Assembly (NCBI GenBank): GCA_009823395.1
Contig: CM020501.1
Coordinates: 2,020,861-2,084,860 of the forward strand
Source of the DNA: Thamnaconus septentrionalis
Lineage: Eukaryota; Chordata; Actinopteri; Tetraodontiformes; Monacanthidae
Direction of reading: 5' to 3'
DNA: 64,000 nucleotides
The first letter of the stretch is position 1, and the number at the start of each line of letters is the position of its first letter. Below, one piece after another: positions 36,025 through 48,413 of this stretch. The translations under genes were made by a program, and so were the position numbers. The notes under the pieces were generated by a model, which was not told where the DNA came from, searched no databases, and worked only from the letters and a program-made list of their open reading frames with translations.

Positions 36025-36176
36025 CTTGAGGAAGGACAGGTTGCGGCTGCGCTCGATGCTGGTGATCTCCAGGTTGCCCATGACCACTTCGCAGTTCTCG
36101 TAGAGCTTCTTCAGCGTGCGGTACTGCTGTTCCAGGTCAGAGGGACTGCTCAGCTTGTTCTCCGTGCCCGGGCAGA
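36025..36176 (-). CDS. erbb4: ERBB4 exon 2 (start of L1 ligand-binding domain)
   Basis: This 152-bp exon encodes about 50 residues matching human ERBB4 residues ~28-78. It reads [10 protein letters not shown], then [18 protein letters not shown], then [13 protein letters not shown], and ends RSRNLSFLK. It forms the first strands of the leucine-rich L1 (receptor L) domain, part of the neuregulin-binding surface. The acceptor is TTTTTGCAG followed by TC, so the first codon (V) is completed by exon 1. The donor is CTCAAG followed by GTAGGC, ending on a complete codon. The Cys-to-Cys spacing of the first L1 disulfide (CPGTEN to YENC) is kept. Compared with human, the tail RDLS becomes RNLS, creating an N-x-S glycosylation sequon. 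There are no stops or frameshifts. The next exon (exon 3) lies 18.2 kb away. Confidence 0.96.
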
Positions 36177-37090
36177 CTGCAAAAATAGAACAGAGAAACA
36201 TTAAAAAAAGAAAAAAAATGAGAGAAGAGAAGTGTGACTTCGGAGGCAATTTGTATTGTGGAGCAAAACACACAAAAACACATCTCTTAGGTTCAAACTC
36301 AACATTACTGCACCCAAAACAGTAATGGACACCAAAAAATAAGAAGTTCTCCACAAAGAAATTAAAGGCAGGACTGACGTAATTAAAGTGGGATTAATAT
36401 AAATGAAAAGCCCTTTAATAGCCAACAAATGAATAAATAAGGGTGTTTTATCCAGAAATGCCATCACATAGGCCGGGTTTCTGAGAAGGAAATGCACTAA
36501 ATTCTAAAAACTAGTAACCTGGACAAGCACGATGCAGTGAGTACAGAGTGAAAGGTGATAAAAAGCGTGGAAATGAGACACGGATCGAAGTGAATAAAGC
36601 AGAAAAAGGGAACAGAGGGGGAAGGAAAAGTGGGGGGAGATTACATAAACTATGAGGGAGGTGGAGAGGGTGTGGAGCGACCCTTGGCTGTGACAGCCCA
36701 GACGGAGGGGAGGGGAGAGGAGAGGGAGAGGATTGAGGGTGAAGCGAGGGTGAGATATCATTTCTCCCAGGCGCTGACCTGCAGTCCTGGTCCGGCGCCG
36801 TTTAATCAAAGATATTCAAATTGCACGGGGTTGACCTTTCGATGGATGCGGAGCTTCGTGCTGGGGGTGAGGGTGGTGGTAGTGGGGGTGGGGGTTGCTG
36901 CGGAGATGACCACAAGAGTTGTTCAGGGTGTTCGCCAGTGAGTGTGTGGGAACTTTATTTGAAAGACAAGATGATACGAGGTGACAAGACCTTTTTTGTT
37001 GAAGAGAAACAATATGAGCAATAGTTGCAATTTTAAGGGGGCGGAGCTACCGAGGCTCTTTGGACACAGAAAATGAATATATATATATGT

Positions 37091-38452
<1,362 letters not shown>

Positions 38453-38457
38453 GGAGA

Positions 38458-38778
38458 AGCGGAAGACGGAGTAGTAGTAGCAGTACTAGTAGTAGTTGGG
38501 CAAACAAGTTACCTGTGCTAACAACAAACACAGTGGATGCAAATGATATCATCATCTTATTAAGCCTGGTGGACGGGAAATTTACATTTAAAAAAAGAGT
38601 CGATGGAAGTCTGGATGAGAGCGCTGTACTGTGCAAACGGTTGCACAATGAGTTTACGTTCCACCACAGTTATTCAAGCCTCCGGCGCCACCTGAATGCA
38701 AAACACGCAGTAGCTAGTACAAGCACCAGAGCCAACAAGAACGTCAGAGAGCCGAATAAACCAAGCACAGTTGCCAAC
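38458..38778 (+). pseudogene. hAT transposase N-terminal fragment with decayed BED zinc finger
   Basis: The frame reads serine-rich N-terminal sequence, then [20 protein letters not shown], then [20 protein letters not shown], then [18 protein letters not shown]. This resembles the BED-type zinc finger at the N terminus of fish hAT (ZBED-like) transposases: C-x2-C, an aromatic core and a final H-x4-H (HLNAKH). The second cysteine is replaced by leucine (CKRL), which would prevent normal zinc binding. The reading frame is cut at 38779 by a separate hAT insertion. Nothing resembling the catalytic RNase-H-like domain or the dimerisation domain follows. No start codon is recognisable because (TA)n abuts it. 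It is an old, non-functional remnant. Confidence 0.7.
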
Positions 38779-39531
38779 CAGATGTTGTAAAATTATTCAC
38801 ATTCTCTACTTAAGTAAAAGTACAGATACTTGATACAAAAAAAAAAAAAAAAAATACAATCCGATAAAAGTACTGTTTCAAGTCCTTTACTCATAGTATT
38901 GGACTTCTGAAATGTAAAAAATAAAATGTTTTTGGGCCATTAAAGAAACAATACATTTGTTATTAAAAATTAAAAAGTTGTGAGTGTGAACAAGGGAACT
39001 AGTGTAGTATGAACATCTGGATCATTTTGAAGAGCTTTTCTACTCTCAGTAGTATAATTTTGTTCTTTTTCAACTGCAGCACAACCAAACTGTAATCAGT
39101 CATAGTTATGACTAATGAACCATGATTGGATGTTTATGCTTGTATTAACAATAGCCAACGTCATTTTCAACATTTTCATTTTTCTTGTACTAAAAATGTA
39201 CTCAACAGTGACCCCAAAGCCGAGGCACTCTCAAATAATCTCCCTCTGAAATATGATGCAGTTTTATATTGAACTACTGTACACACCAGCATAGTTCAAA
39301 TAGCTCCACTTCAAGCATAAAAAGTGAATTTCTTTTCATAAAAAATATTTTAAATACTTATAAACACAAAAGTAAGAGGCATGTTTTTTTTAATGTAAGA
39401 AAGATAAAATATATAATATAAAGATATTTGTGTACAAATTTAAGAGGGTAAAAGTAAAAAGTTGAATGAAAGAATTCCTCAAGTAAAGTACAGATACCTA
39501 AACAATCTATTTAAGTACTTCCAAACCTCTG
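38779..39531. mobile_element. Non-autonomous hAT element inserted in the transposase fragment
   Basis: Ends are CAGATGTTGTAAAATT (left) and, reverse-complemented, CAGAGGTTTGGAAGTACTT (right). The flanks TTGCCAAC (38771-38778) and TTACCAAC (39532-39539) form an 8-bp TSD with 7 of 8 matches. Both arms carry CTTAAGTAAAAGTACAGATA-type sequence typical of a common fish element. Length 753 bp, no coding capacity. It is younger than the hAT remnant it interrupts. Confidence 0.75.
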
Positions 39532-39637
39532 TTACCAACTCAAATATTGATATGGGATTAAAATACAATTAATCATGATTAATTAATTACAAAGGCCATA
39601 ATTATTTTGATTAATTTTTTTAATCAAGTCCCACCAC
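39532..39637. mobile_element. Right end of the interrupted hAT remnant
   Basis: The reverse complement starts TAGTGGTGGGACTTGATTAA and has repeated ATTAATC subterminal motifs, resembling the right arm of the 37091-38300 element and of BED-transposase hATs. It probably belongs to the same copy as the fragment at 38458-38778. The matching left end is not visible, perhaps lost into the (TA)n block. Confidence 0.5.
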
Positions 39638-39649
39638 TAATATATGTAT

Positions 39650-39836
<187 letters not shown>

Positions 39837-40746
39837 TTTTTGAAAGTCTGATGTTGAGCTCTGCTGCTGCCGGCGCTGTAATTAGTTTTTTCCTGTGTTT
39901 TCGGGCCATCGTGTTGCTTCCTTCTTTCCTTGCAGGTTTTTCTAGTGCGGTGCAGTCAGCCTCGGTCCTCGCCACCATCTGGACCATTCAGCTGGTGCTG
40001 CCATTGCCGCCGCCACGGCCGCCGGCACGACTGGAGGATCACGCGCAAGCGAGTGTGTGTGTGTAATTGAGTGTGTGTGGCAGAGACCGGATAGAGAGTT
40101 TGGTTCAGTGTAAATAAATGACTCATTTTTGACTCAAGATTGTCAGCGCTCCAACTTATGAGCAGGTCTCACTTTTGAATGAATGCGACTCGTTTTGGGC
40201 CAAACAACTGGTGAATCTTGGCAAGAAAAAAGAGAGAAAAAAATGAACAAAACACTGACAAAAAATAAAAAAAATAAAAAGGGAAATATAATTAGTCGAG
40301 CTGCACATGCTCCTTACGATTCTGGTGCTATTTTCATGTTTGCTTATTCATATATATAGGAAAATGATTTATTTATTTATTTAATTATTTTAAATAGAAT
40401 TCTGAGAAGATTTAATTCTGAGAGGACAGGCTGGATTTTTGGCCCAGAACTAATTTAGTCAGATTTTCCAAAGTCAAAATTCAAATGTTCAGATGTTGAA
40501 CATCATATTTCCACGACAACATTCCTGCTGTTTCTCTTTCAGGTAACAACAAGACAATTTGTCACCCAAACAGCTCTTTTTTCTTCTTCCTGCGACAAAT
40601 TTGCCTTTACAGCAACTTTTAACTCTGCTCACCATCTGCTGCAGCTGCTGCTGCTAAAACAGATACGACACAGCAAAGGCTTTTATTTTGAAGTTTGTGA
40701 AGCCACACCTCCATCTGCCGCCGCCGCTCTTTGCATCCCGTCCCTT

Positions 40747-40748
<2 letters not shown>

Positions 40749-40787
<39 letters not shown>
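40749..40787. repeat. (CA)n microsatellite
   Basis: About 18 pure CA units. Confidence 0.94.
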
Positions 40788-41439
40788 AGCCGAGACTAAG
40801 AAAGTCTCCCCAGGAGGCAGCGTTGGAAAAATGGAATTGAACAGAGTCTCAACGACATGATTGGCTAAAGATGATTTGATTAAACTGTGCTACAAAGAAG
40901 AAGCTTCTTGGTTTGGCATCTTCCTCCTCCCCCTCCTCCTCCTCCTCCTCCCACTCCTTCTCCAGGTCTTGCAATAAAATCAAAAGACAAACTTATTACA
41001 ATAATAAAAGCCAACGAAGGCCAGTTATTTCTCTGAACTCTCTGAAGAACAAAACAGAAAAAAACAACTGTAAATGGAGCGAGTGGATGGTGGAAGCAAA
41101 TGTTGAAGGAGATCAAGAAGCTCATAAAGTCAAAAGCAGAAAGACCAGGTGGCTCTGCCCACATCCTCAGTCCTGCTTGGGCTGGGGGGGGGGCTGAACC
41201 TGACCTGTGTGTGTGTGTGTGTGCGCGCACGTGTGATAAATGAGATTTGCTGACCTCACACACACACATACACGCACAGAAGAGTTATTAGATGAAAATG
41301 ATTTAGGAGCAGCTACAAAAGCCGAAGGAAGCCTGAGCAGAGGCCTCTACAATTGGAGGGATCAATAAGTGTGTGTGTGTGTGTTAAAGGTTAGCGGCGT
41401 CTGTAATAATCTCTTATTGAAACCCTGGTTTTACGCCTG

Positions 41440-41444
41440 CGTGT

Positions 41445-41497
<53 letters not shown>
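41440..41497. repeat. (GT)n microsatellite
   Basis: GT run of over 50 bp with one GAGT interruption, ending GCGCGAG. Smaller GT/CA tracts occur nearby at 41205-41223 and 41622-41641. Confidence 0.94.
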
Positions 41498-41499
<2 letters not shown>

Positions 41500-42141
41500 A
41501 GCTGATAAAGGATCAGAAGAGGTTGAAGAGCGAGAGAAGCGAGTGGAGGGGGGGAGGTGAGAGAGGGTGGGTGCGGTAGGGGGGCAACTGTGGAAAACCA
41601 ATATTGGAGCATGTACGCACACACGCACACACACACACACGCGCTCCGGTGTAAAAGCTCTTCTTCCAAAGTGTCCAGACCCATCTGCTCTCTTCCTGCT
41701 CCTCATCTCTTCCTCTCCGCCCTCGGCCACCTGTTCCTCCCTCCTCCCTCCTTCTTCTGCTCCTCCTCATTCTTCCCTGCTTTCCCTCCCTCCTCAGCAT
41801 TGATGCATCAGGGGGAGCAAAAGGTCAGAGTCCACCTGTCCATCTGCAGTCCATCCTCTCAGTTCGGACGCAATATTATGCAATACTCCCTCTGACCTCC
41901 AGGGGTAGAAGGAGAAGTCGAGGTTTGAGGTGGGAAGGGCAGAGAAGAAGAAGAAGGAGGAGGAGGGGCAGGCGGTAGTTCTAATCAATCAATCAATTGA
42001 TGGTTGAATGAATGATTCCTTCATGTCTAACTGACGACACTTTAGTTTTATTTCTTCTTCCTCCGTCTCCGTCCTTCATCTAGTTCAAATTCAGACGAGC
42101 ATGTGTTTATGTGTTTATATTTTGTTTGTGTGTGTTTGTTG

Positions 42142-42146
<5 letters not shown>

Positions 42147-42175
<29 letters not shown>
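42147..42175. repeat. (GT)n microsatellite
   Basis: About 14 GT units in a T/G-rich context. Confidence 0.92.
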
Positions 42176-42178
<3 letters not shown>

Positions 42179-43913
42179 ATGTGAGGCTGGTGTTTGCGTT
42201 TAAACACGGATTTATATATATAAAAAAAAACAGCAGAAGGAAGGAAGCCACGACTGCGTGACAGGCGCCCTTCAAGACAGAATTTAATCTCCTTAAATTG
42301 AATTACAACTTAATCCCGCCTCCCGCTTTTCTTTTTTTTTCCTTTCCCTGCCACCGCCGTTGCTTTATTTCTTCCAGGGGGAAAGGAAGGCTAAGGCGTC
42401 ATTGTGGGTTTTATTTTTCAATTTTTTTCTTTTTTAAAGGGGGTGATTGAGTCGCACTCCAGCACACTACTGCACACTCCTGACTCAGAGTCCAGAGTTC
42501 CTTAAACATCCGTGTCTGAGATATTTAAAATGGAGGTATTAAATAGTGGCGGACGCCACTTCATCATCCTGTTGTTGCTATTTGTTTTTTTCCGGTTGCC
42601 AGGTCTGAACGACAGACATCTCTTCATTGCTCTGATAAAGACCAAAATAATAATCACAATATTTGGAAAAAAAAGGCATTTGCGTCCAAGGAGCTTTTTT
42701 TTACTCTAGAGAGAAAAAAAGAAAAATATGGACATCAGCAGCTTTTGGATGGAAACTGAGAGAGTGAATGAGCGGGCGGGCGAGTGAGAGACTGAATGAG
42801 CAAGTGAGCGGGTGGCATGGCAACCCGGCAGGTCGAGCCGAGCGGCGTCGCCTGCAACACATCTCGACGTGACAGCGAGCACGGCGGGCTTGTCGGGATC
42901 ATATTTCACCTCCGGCAACGTCCGCGTGTCCAAAAAAAAACTTCTTCTTCGCGTTTCCAGGTGGACGAGAAATCCAGACATCAAACATGTGGTAAATAAG
43001 TAAAACAACTAGATAGTCGAAATGAACAGCAGCCGTTCTCCTGGCGGCCGCCAGAGTCAGAGAGCAGCCTCACTGTGACAAGTCAGGGTTTTTATAGAGC
43101 AGGTGGGGTCAGGGTGACCCTCCATCCAGACAGGAAGTACTGATGCAGAAGGCAGAAAAATAAATCAATGACTGGATGAAACGGATGAGGCGAAGCGGGA
43201 CGACAGTTTCAACATGGCTCTGCCTTCTTTAAACTTTTTCTCTTCTGTCAGACCGACTGTCAATGCGAACACGAACCTCTGTGCTTTTATCATGAAAGAA
43301 AAAAATCCCAAAACAGCAGAAATTCCTGGCTGGCCCGGTTAGCCCTTGCAAGGCTCGCGCACACTTCCTGTGTGTGTTTCCCTCTGCTTCCTGTTTACTC
43401 ATCCGGCCTAAACAAGAAACAGGAAGCTACTTGTTTAATGAAGCACTGAGGTTTTTCCCAAAAAGTTTCCCGTCCGCCCACTTTCTGATTGAACCGTCAG
43501 GATCAGCGGCTCCCTGCACCAGAGCGTCTCTGCTGCCAGACTCAAAGGTCAGCCAGCACTGTCACCGTTGCGCTATTTTTAGCTCAGTCATTAGCCCGTT
43601 GTTCGCTCCAGAGAAGGCGGAGTTTCTCAGAAAATCTTCAACAGCTGACTGAGCAACCGACGAGCGTCTGCCGTCAATTATTCAAAGGAAAAGGTATAAA
43701 ATATACATACAGGCAGACAGGGGGCGCTGTCCCGACAGAGAGGGCAGCGTGTTCATCTGCTTTGAGGGCATCTGAACCGCCGCCATCAATCACCTTCACA
43801 GCCCCGGAGGGAGGGGAGGGGAGAGCGGTTGATTTCCACTCCCCCGCCGACATTCCTGCACTTTCACACATTTCTGGGCCGTCTCGCAATCACCCACCAG
43901 TCCACCTGTGTCA

Positions 43914-43955
43914 AACACACACACACACACACACACACGCGCGCGCACACACACA
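43914..43955. repeat. (CA)n with (CG)n core
   Basis: CA repeat with a central CGCGCGCG segment, an alternating purine-pyrimidine tract of over 40 bp. Confidence 0.93.
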
Positions 43956-44060
43956 AACTGGACCTCCTCCATCAAAAGGCCAATCATCACGCGGCCGGCG
44001 ATCCAACATCACCTGCTGCACAGACACAGGTGAGACGACGAGGTCATTTGTATAAGAGGT

Positions 44061-44101
44061 GTGTGTGTGTGTGTGTATGCGCGTGTGTGTGTGTGTGTGT
44101 C
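44061..44101. repeat. (GT)n microsatellite
   Basis: Two GT runs separated by ATGCGC. Confidence 0.92.
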
Positions 44102-44232
44102 AGGCGCACGTTTAATGACTCGTCCCCGGCCAATTTTCAGCCGCTGCCTGTTTCTCTTGGAGGGAAAATGAGGTTTGTACTTAATGTAGCACAGAAGGCT
44201 CGACGCTGAGCACGCCTTCACTCATGCCTATG

Positions 44233-44302
44233 CATGCGTGCGTGCATGCACAAGTGTGCGTGCGTGCGTGCACGTGTGTGTGTATGTGTGTGCGTATGTG
44301 AG
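44233..44302. repeat. Compound GTGC/GT tract
   Basis: TGCGTGCGTGCATGCA-type repeats followed by GTGTGTGTATGTGTGTGCG: alternating purine-pyrimidine over ~70 bp. Confidence 0.85.
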
Positions 44303-44391
44303 CGATGTGTGCGTCACTTTCGTCTCCGAGCGGAACGTTAGCGGGAACCTTATGGGAGAAAAGTCATTACAACGGGAGGCTGGAGAGCGTC

Positions 44392-44392
<1 letters not shown>

Positions 44393-44432
<40 letters not shown>
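44393..44432. repeat. (GT)n microsatellite
   Basis: About 19 pure GT units. Confidence 0.94.
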
Positions 44433-44434
<2 letters not shown>

Positions 44435-45160
44435 AATGAGTGTGTGATAGTTGGTTCGTTCCCAAATCTTCTCCACCCACCACTGATGAGACTTCCCTTC
44501 CTTCCTTCCTTCCCTTCCACTTCCGGTCAGAGTGTTTTTGTTTTCCTTTTCCTCTCCCCCTCAAACGTCGGCCGACGTTTGGCCCCGCCCACTTCTTTCC
44601 CCCAGACAACCTGACTGGTCCTGTCAGCCGCCTCCTCTTCCTTCCTTCCCGTCAGCCTGCCGCCGCCTCAAAAATAAGAACAAAATCAGTCTGTACGTTC
44701 CAGCCAGTGACAGGAAAATTGAACGCCTCCTTTTTTTCTGGTGTGTTGTTGCTCATCAGAAGGCGGATCTTCAGTTCAGAGGCGGGCGGGGGTGGGTATT
44801 GGGGAGGGGAGGGGTGGGGGTTTGTTGGAGTCTCTGCCGACCTCTACAACCGCTGTGCGTCTAATCCCCTCGGCGAGGTCGCCGGTCGAGACCCACAACA
44901 GCCGCTAATGGACTTCACTTTGTTCGGTCCAGACGAGACTTTGAACCTCTGTGAAAGTTACTGTACTGAGGGAAAAAAAAAAAACATCACTGCGGGGAAA
45001 AAAAATCCAGAAATTGGATTTTTTTTTTTCTTTAAATAACATGTGCGACACAAAACTCAGACAAGACTGAAGGTTGGGTAAAAAAAATAAATAAAATTGT
45101 GGTGTCGAAAAAAGTGTGTGTTTGATGGCGGCTGATGTGCAGCCGAGTCGGATTTCTGTT

Positions 45161-45200
45161 TTATTTTTCTTCTTCTTCTTCTTCTTCTTCTTTTTCTTTT
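45161..45200. repeat. (TTC)n tract
   Basis: About nine pure TTC units extended by T-rich sequence; GAA on the transcript. Confidence 0.9.
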
Positions 45201-45288
45201 TCTCCTCAGAAGAGCGAGATGAAGGCTGGGAACAGACGTGGATGCAAGCCCGGCTCGGCCGGCTGTAGCCGTGGGCGCAAACAAACAC

Positions 45289-45328
45289 ACGCTTACACAC
45301 ACACACACACACACACTCACACACACAA
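45289..45328. repeat. (CA)n microsatellite
   Basis: CA run with one CTCA interruption. A (GA)n run follows at 45452-45479. Confidence 0.92.
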
Positions 45329-47397
45329 ATTCAATGGAGACAATCGAAGAGAGGGAGGCCGGAAAAACATGGCAACCGCATCAAACAGCCCACCGCGATT
45401 TGAACCGAGTCCCAGTCTGTCCAAAACCTGAGGAAAACAAACCAATAAAAGTGAGAGAGAGAGAGAGAGAGAGAGAGAGGGTGGAGCCAGCGGCCGACAG
45501 ATGGACAGATCCGAGCGGGATGGACGAGACCTCCAAGCTTTTTCTGGACGGCTTTCCAGAAAACTCAGAGTCCAGCTGCAGGTTCCTGAACTGGTCGGGA
45601 TTTAAAAGGACCCGTCACGTTAGTCCATCCTTCCTTCTATCCTTCTATCCCTCCCTCCCTCCTTCCTTCCTACCTCCTGCTTCTTTGTCTTTAACAGCGC
45701 TGCGCCGCTCTCATTCATCTCGGACAAAGGGGGATAAATAAAAAAAGAAAAAAATCAATAGCCATTGGGCGGCGTGGCGAGGGGCCGAGGGATGTAAATA
45801 GCAGGAGTGTGACAATGGCGAGGATATAAAACAACGGGGGAGAAGGGTGATAGTGTGCGTGTGTGTGTGTGTGTGCGCCGGGAGGTTCGGGGGGTCGGGG
45901 GATGTCAATGTAATCAACAGCCATCCCTCAAAAAAAAAAAAGGAATCCATAGGCTTATTAAAAGGGGAGGTGATAATTCAGTGCCAGTTGGGGGGCGGGG
46001 CTACGGCAAGGGGACTGATGACTCAGAGGTTGTGGGTACGAAGGGGGCGGGGCCTTGCTTGCTTTGTGATGAAACAGCGAAGGTCAATTATTATTCATAT
46101 TTTTCCCACCAATGTGATTCCCAGTCACCAGAAATACAGGAGTCAATCAGCTTCCGCTCTGGAAGGCGAAGATGAGAAAACAGGAAGTGGAGGCCAAAAG
46201 CAGGGCTAAAAGGGCCGCCGGTGGGATCATGTGATGATCCATGGGTCAATAGGAGGCCTAGGGGCGGTCACCGCTTGGCTGGCCCGGCTACGGAGGACTC
46301 TGATTGGTTGGAATGTGACGGCCGGCCGACAGATGGCTTGTCCAATCAGCTGCCAGCCTGCGAGTGCGGGAGATTTTTCCCAGACGGGACACCCAGATGG
46401 ACTCGGGAAGTTTCTTCTGTTCAGTTTTTTTCAGCCAGAGACTTGCAGCTCTCGCCCGGAAGGGGGCGGAGCAATGGCTGTCCGAGTGGAAAAAGTCCCG
46501 TCTATGTCGTTTTTGTTTTTGTTTTTTTAAAACGCAGAGCAGCCTCCGCCACCCCGTGCAGACGGTGGAGTGGTGACGCTGGGACGGCGAGACACGAGAG
46601 AGAGAGAGAAAGAAAAAAAAGACGCAAAAAGGACGGCGAGACACGATGAAAAGAAATGTTTTCCTCTGGCACTGGCTGCCAGTTTTCAAAACGTGAGCAT
46701 TTTTTTTTCTGTGTGTGTGTGTGTGTGTGTGTATGTGTGTGTGTGTCCTTGTGCAGCCTTCAGTCAGACTCGCTGCCACGGTGACTCACTTCTCCTCCCG
46801 CTACCTTGACCTGCTTCTAACGTTTTAGTGAAAGTGTGGATTTAAAAAACGAATTCCGGGGGGAGGAGGTGATGTTGGAAGGAGCCAATCATGGAGCAGA
46901 AACTCAGAAGTGCCTCCCCTTCAAAGAGCAGGTTAGTCTCTTGGCAGTCAGCAGTCAGGAGAAGCTGCTGCTGCTGCTGCTGCTAAAACGGTGAAATTAA
47001 TTTTCTTCTTCTTCTTTTTAAAATAATCTGAATTGTAGAAGGAGAGTCATGAGGAAGCTGCCAAGCCTGATGGCTAGGAAAATAGAAAAGAAATAAAATC
47101 ATCAGATTTTTGGAATTTCAGCCCAGGTGTCTTCACATCTTCACCAGTTCACCTCCTCCACGCTGAAAGTAGCTGCAGAAAAACGCTTCTGGGCACGTTG
47201 CAGTCCAAGTCAGTTCACTTGACTTTTTCTCCTGTGCAGGAGAAAACTGCAGCTTCTCGGACCTTCTGGGATTGTAGAAATTAGAGCTTGTGTCAACTCT
47301 GGATGAGCCCAACTACGCAACCATGTTTTTTTTTTGACTCTTGAGATTTTTTTCCCCCAGAGGGAGAAAATGCTGTGCTGCAGTAAAGTTACTTTCA

Positions 47398-47776
47398 TTC
47401 ATTCATTCATTCATCTTCTATACCCGCTTATTCCAATTCAGGGTCACGGGGGTCTGCTGGAGCCTATCCCAGCTGTCTTAGGGCGAAGGCAGGGTACACC
47501 CTGGACAAGTCGCCAGTTCATCGCAGGGCCACATAGAAACAAACAACCATTCACACTCACATGCACACCTATGGACAATTTAGAATATTCAATTGACCTC
47601 ACATGCATGTTTTTGGAGTGTGGGAGGAAGCCGGAGAACCCGGAGAGAACCCACGCAGACACGGGGAGAACATGCAAACTCCACACAGAAAGGTCACAGG
47701 TCCGGGCCCCGGAATCGAACCCACGACCTTCTTGCTGTGAGGCGGCAGCGCTAACCACTGCGCCACCGTGTCGCCC
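47398..47776 (-). mobile_element. tRNA-derived SINE, copy 2, with perfect 12-bp TSD
   Basis: Same family as 17162-17541. A box TGGCGCAGTGG is at 47755-47765 (minus) and an intact B box GGTTCGATTCC is at 47711-47721. The tail is (GAAT)n at the left end. It is bounded by a perfect direct repeat AAGTTACTTTCA (47386-47397 and 47777-47788), the signature of LINE-mediated insertion. The intact promoter boxes and perfect TSD imply a young insertion. It is in intron 1, same orientation as erbb4. Confidence 0.92.
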
Positions 47777-48115
47777 AAGTTACTTTCAAATAAATTTAAA
47801 TATTAAGATTCTGAGAGATTAAAATTAAATGAACAAAAAAAAGGGTGGGGGGGTGGGGGAGATCTGTGAGGACACGATTGACAAATGACAGGGGTGTGTG
47901 TGTGTGTGTGTGTGTGGGCATGTGAGTGTTTTTGTGTGTGTTGAGGGTGAGCTAATGGAGTGAGGATGGGGGGTAAAGGAGGAGGGGTGGGGGGAAGTAG
48001 GGAAGGGGATGGTGGAAGACCAGGTTTGAGACGAGAAGGGTTAGGGCTGCTCGTCTATTGGCTGATGTGGAGCCAGGAGCCAACCAGTGTTTTGGTTTGA
48101 ACTGATGTTCTAGAT

Positions 48116-48413
48116 CAGGGGTCACCAACCTTTTTGGCACTGACAGCTACTTCATGGGTCCTGAGCCGTATGAAGGACTACCAGTTTGCTAGATTCTCCT
48201 GAAATAACAAACTCTCTGATTTATATATTATTATTAATGATACTCTTCTCATGAGTTCTCAATAATGATCAAAAATGACTTAACAAGGTTGGATAAAATT
48301 GAATTTTAGACACAGCTCAATGAGTTGTGCAATTTTTCAAACGGGTCTACGGGCTACTCATGAGGTCCTTGGGGGCTACCTGGTGCCCGCGGGCACCACG
48401 TTGGTGACCCCTG
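48116..48413. mobile_element. Non-autonomous hAT element (298 bp) with perfect TSD
   Basis: A perfect 14-bp terminal inverted repeat CAGGGGTCACCAAC occurs at both ends. The flanks are a perfect 8-bp direct repeat TTCTAGAT (48108-48115 and 48414-48421). This is a textbook hAT MITE without coding capacity. The central part is A/T-rich. Confidence 0.93.

Larger units (their letters stand above)
516..36176 (-). other. erbb4: ERBB4 gene, internal part (exons 2-5 and intervening introns)
   Basis: Four minus-strand exons, read from high to low coordinates, join in frame into the N-terminal ectodomain of the neuregulin receptor ERBB4. Exon lengths of 152, 187, 135 and 66 bp equal those recalled for human ERBB4 exons 2-5, and split codons match at each junction: a Ser/Val-type split into exon 2, exon 2 ending on a codon boundary, Glu split G|AG between exons 3 and 4, and Cys split T|GC between exons 4 and 5. 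ERBB4 is a single-pass membrane tyrosine kinase that binds neuregulins and some EGF-family ligands and dimerises with other ErbB receptors. Exon 1 (signal peptide) and everything after exon 5 (rest of ectodomain, membrane segment, kinase) are outside the window. Teleosts often keep two copies (erbb4a, erbb4b), and I cannot tell which one this is. The assignment to ERBB4 rather than EGFR, ERBB2 or ERBB3 rests on motifs such as [12 protein letters not shown] and [12 protein letters not shown]. Confidence 0.95.

Noticed and set aside
44440..45039. 199-residue plus-strand frame
   Set aside because: Low-complexity start next to a GT repeat and no recognisable protein; intronic and unsupported.
47711..47765. 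tRNA gene
   Set aside because: A and B boxes are present, but they lead into a SINE body with a (GAAT)n tail and TSD, not a mature tRNA with acceptor stem.
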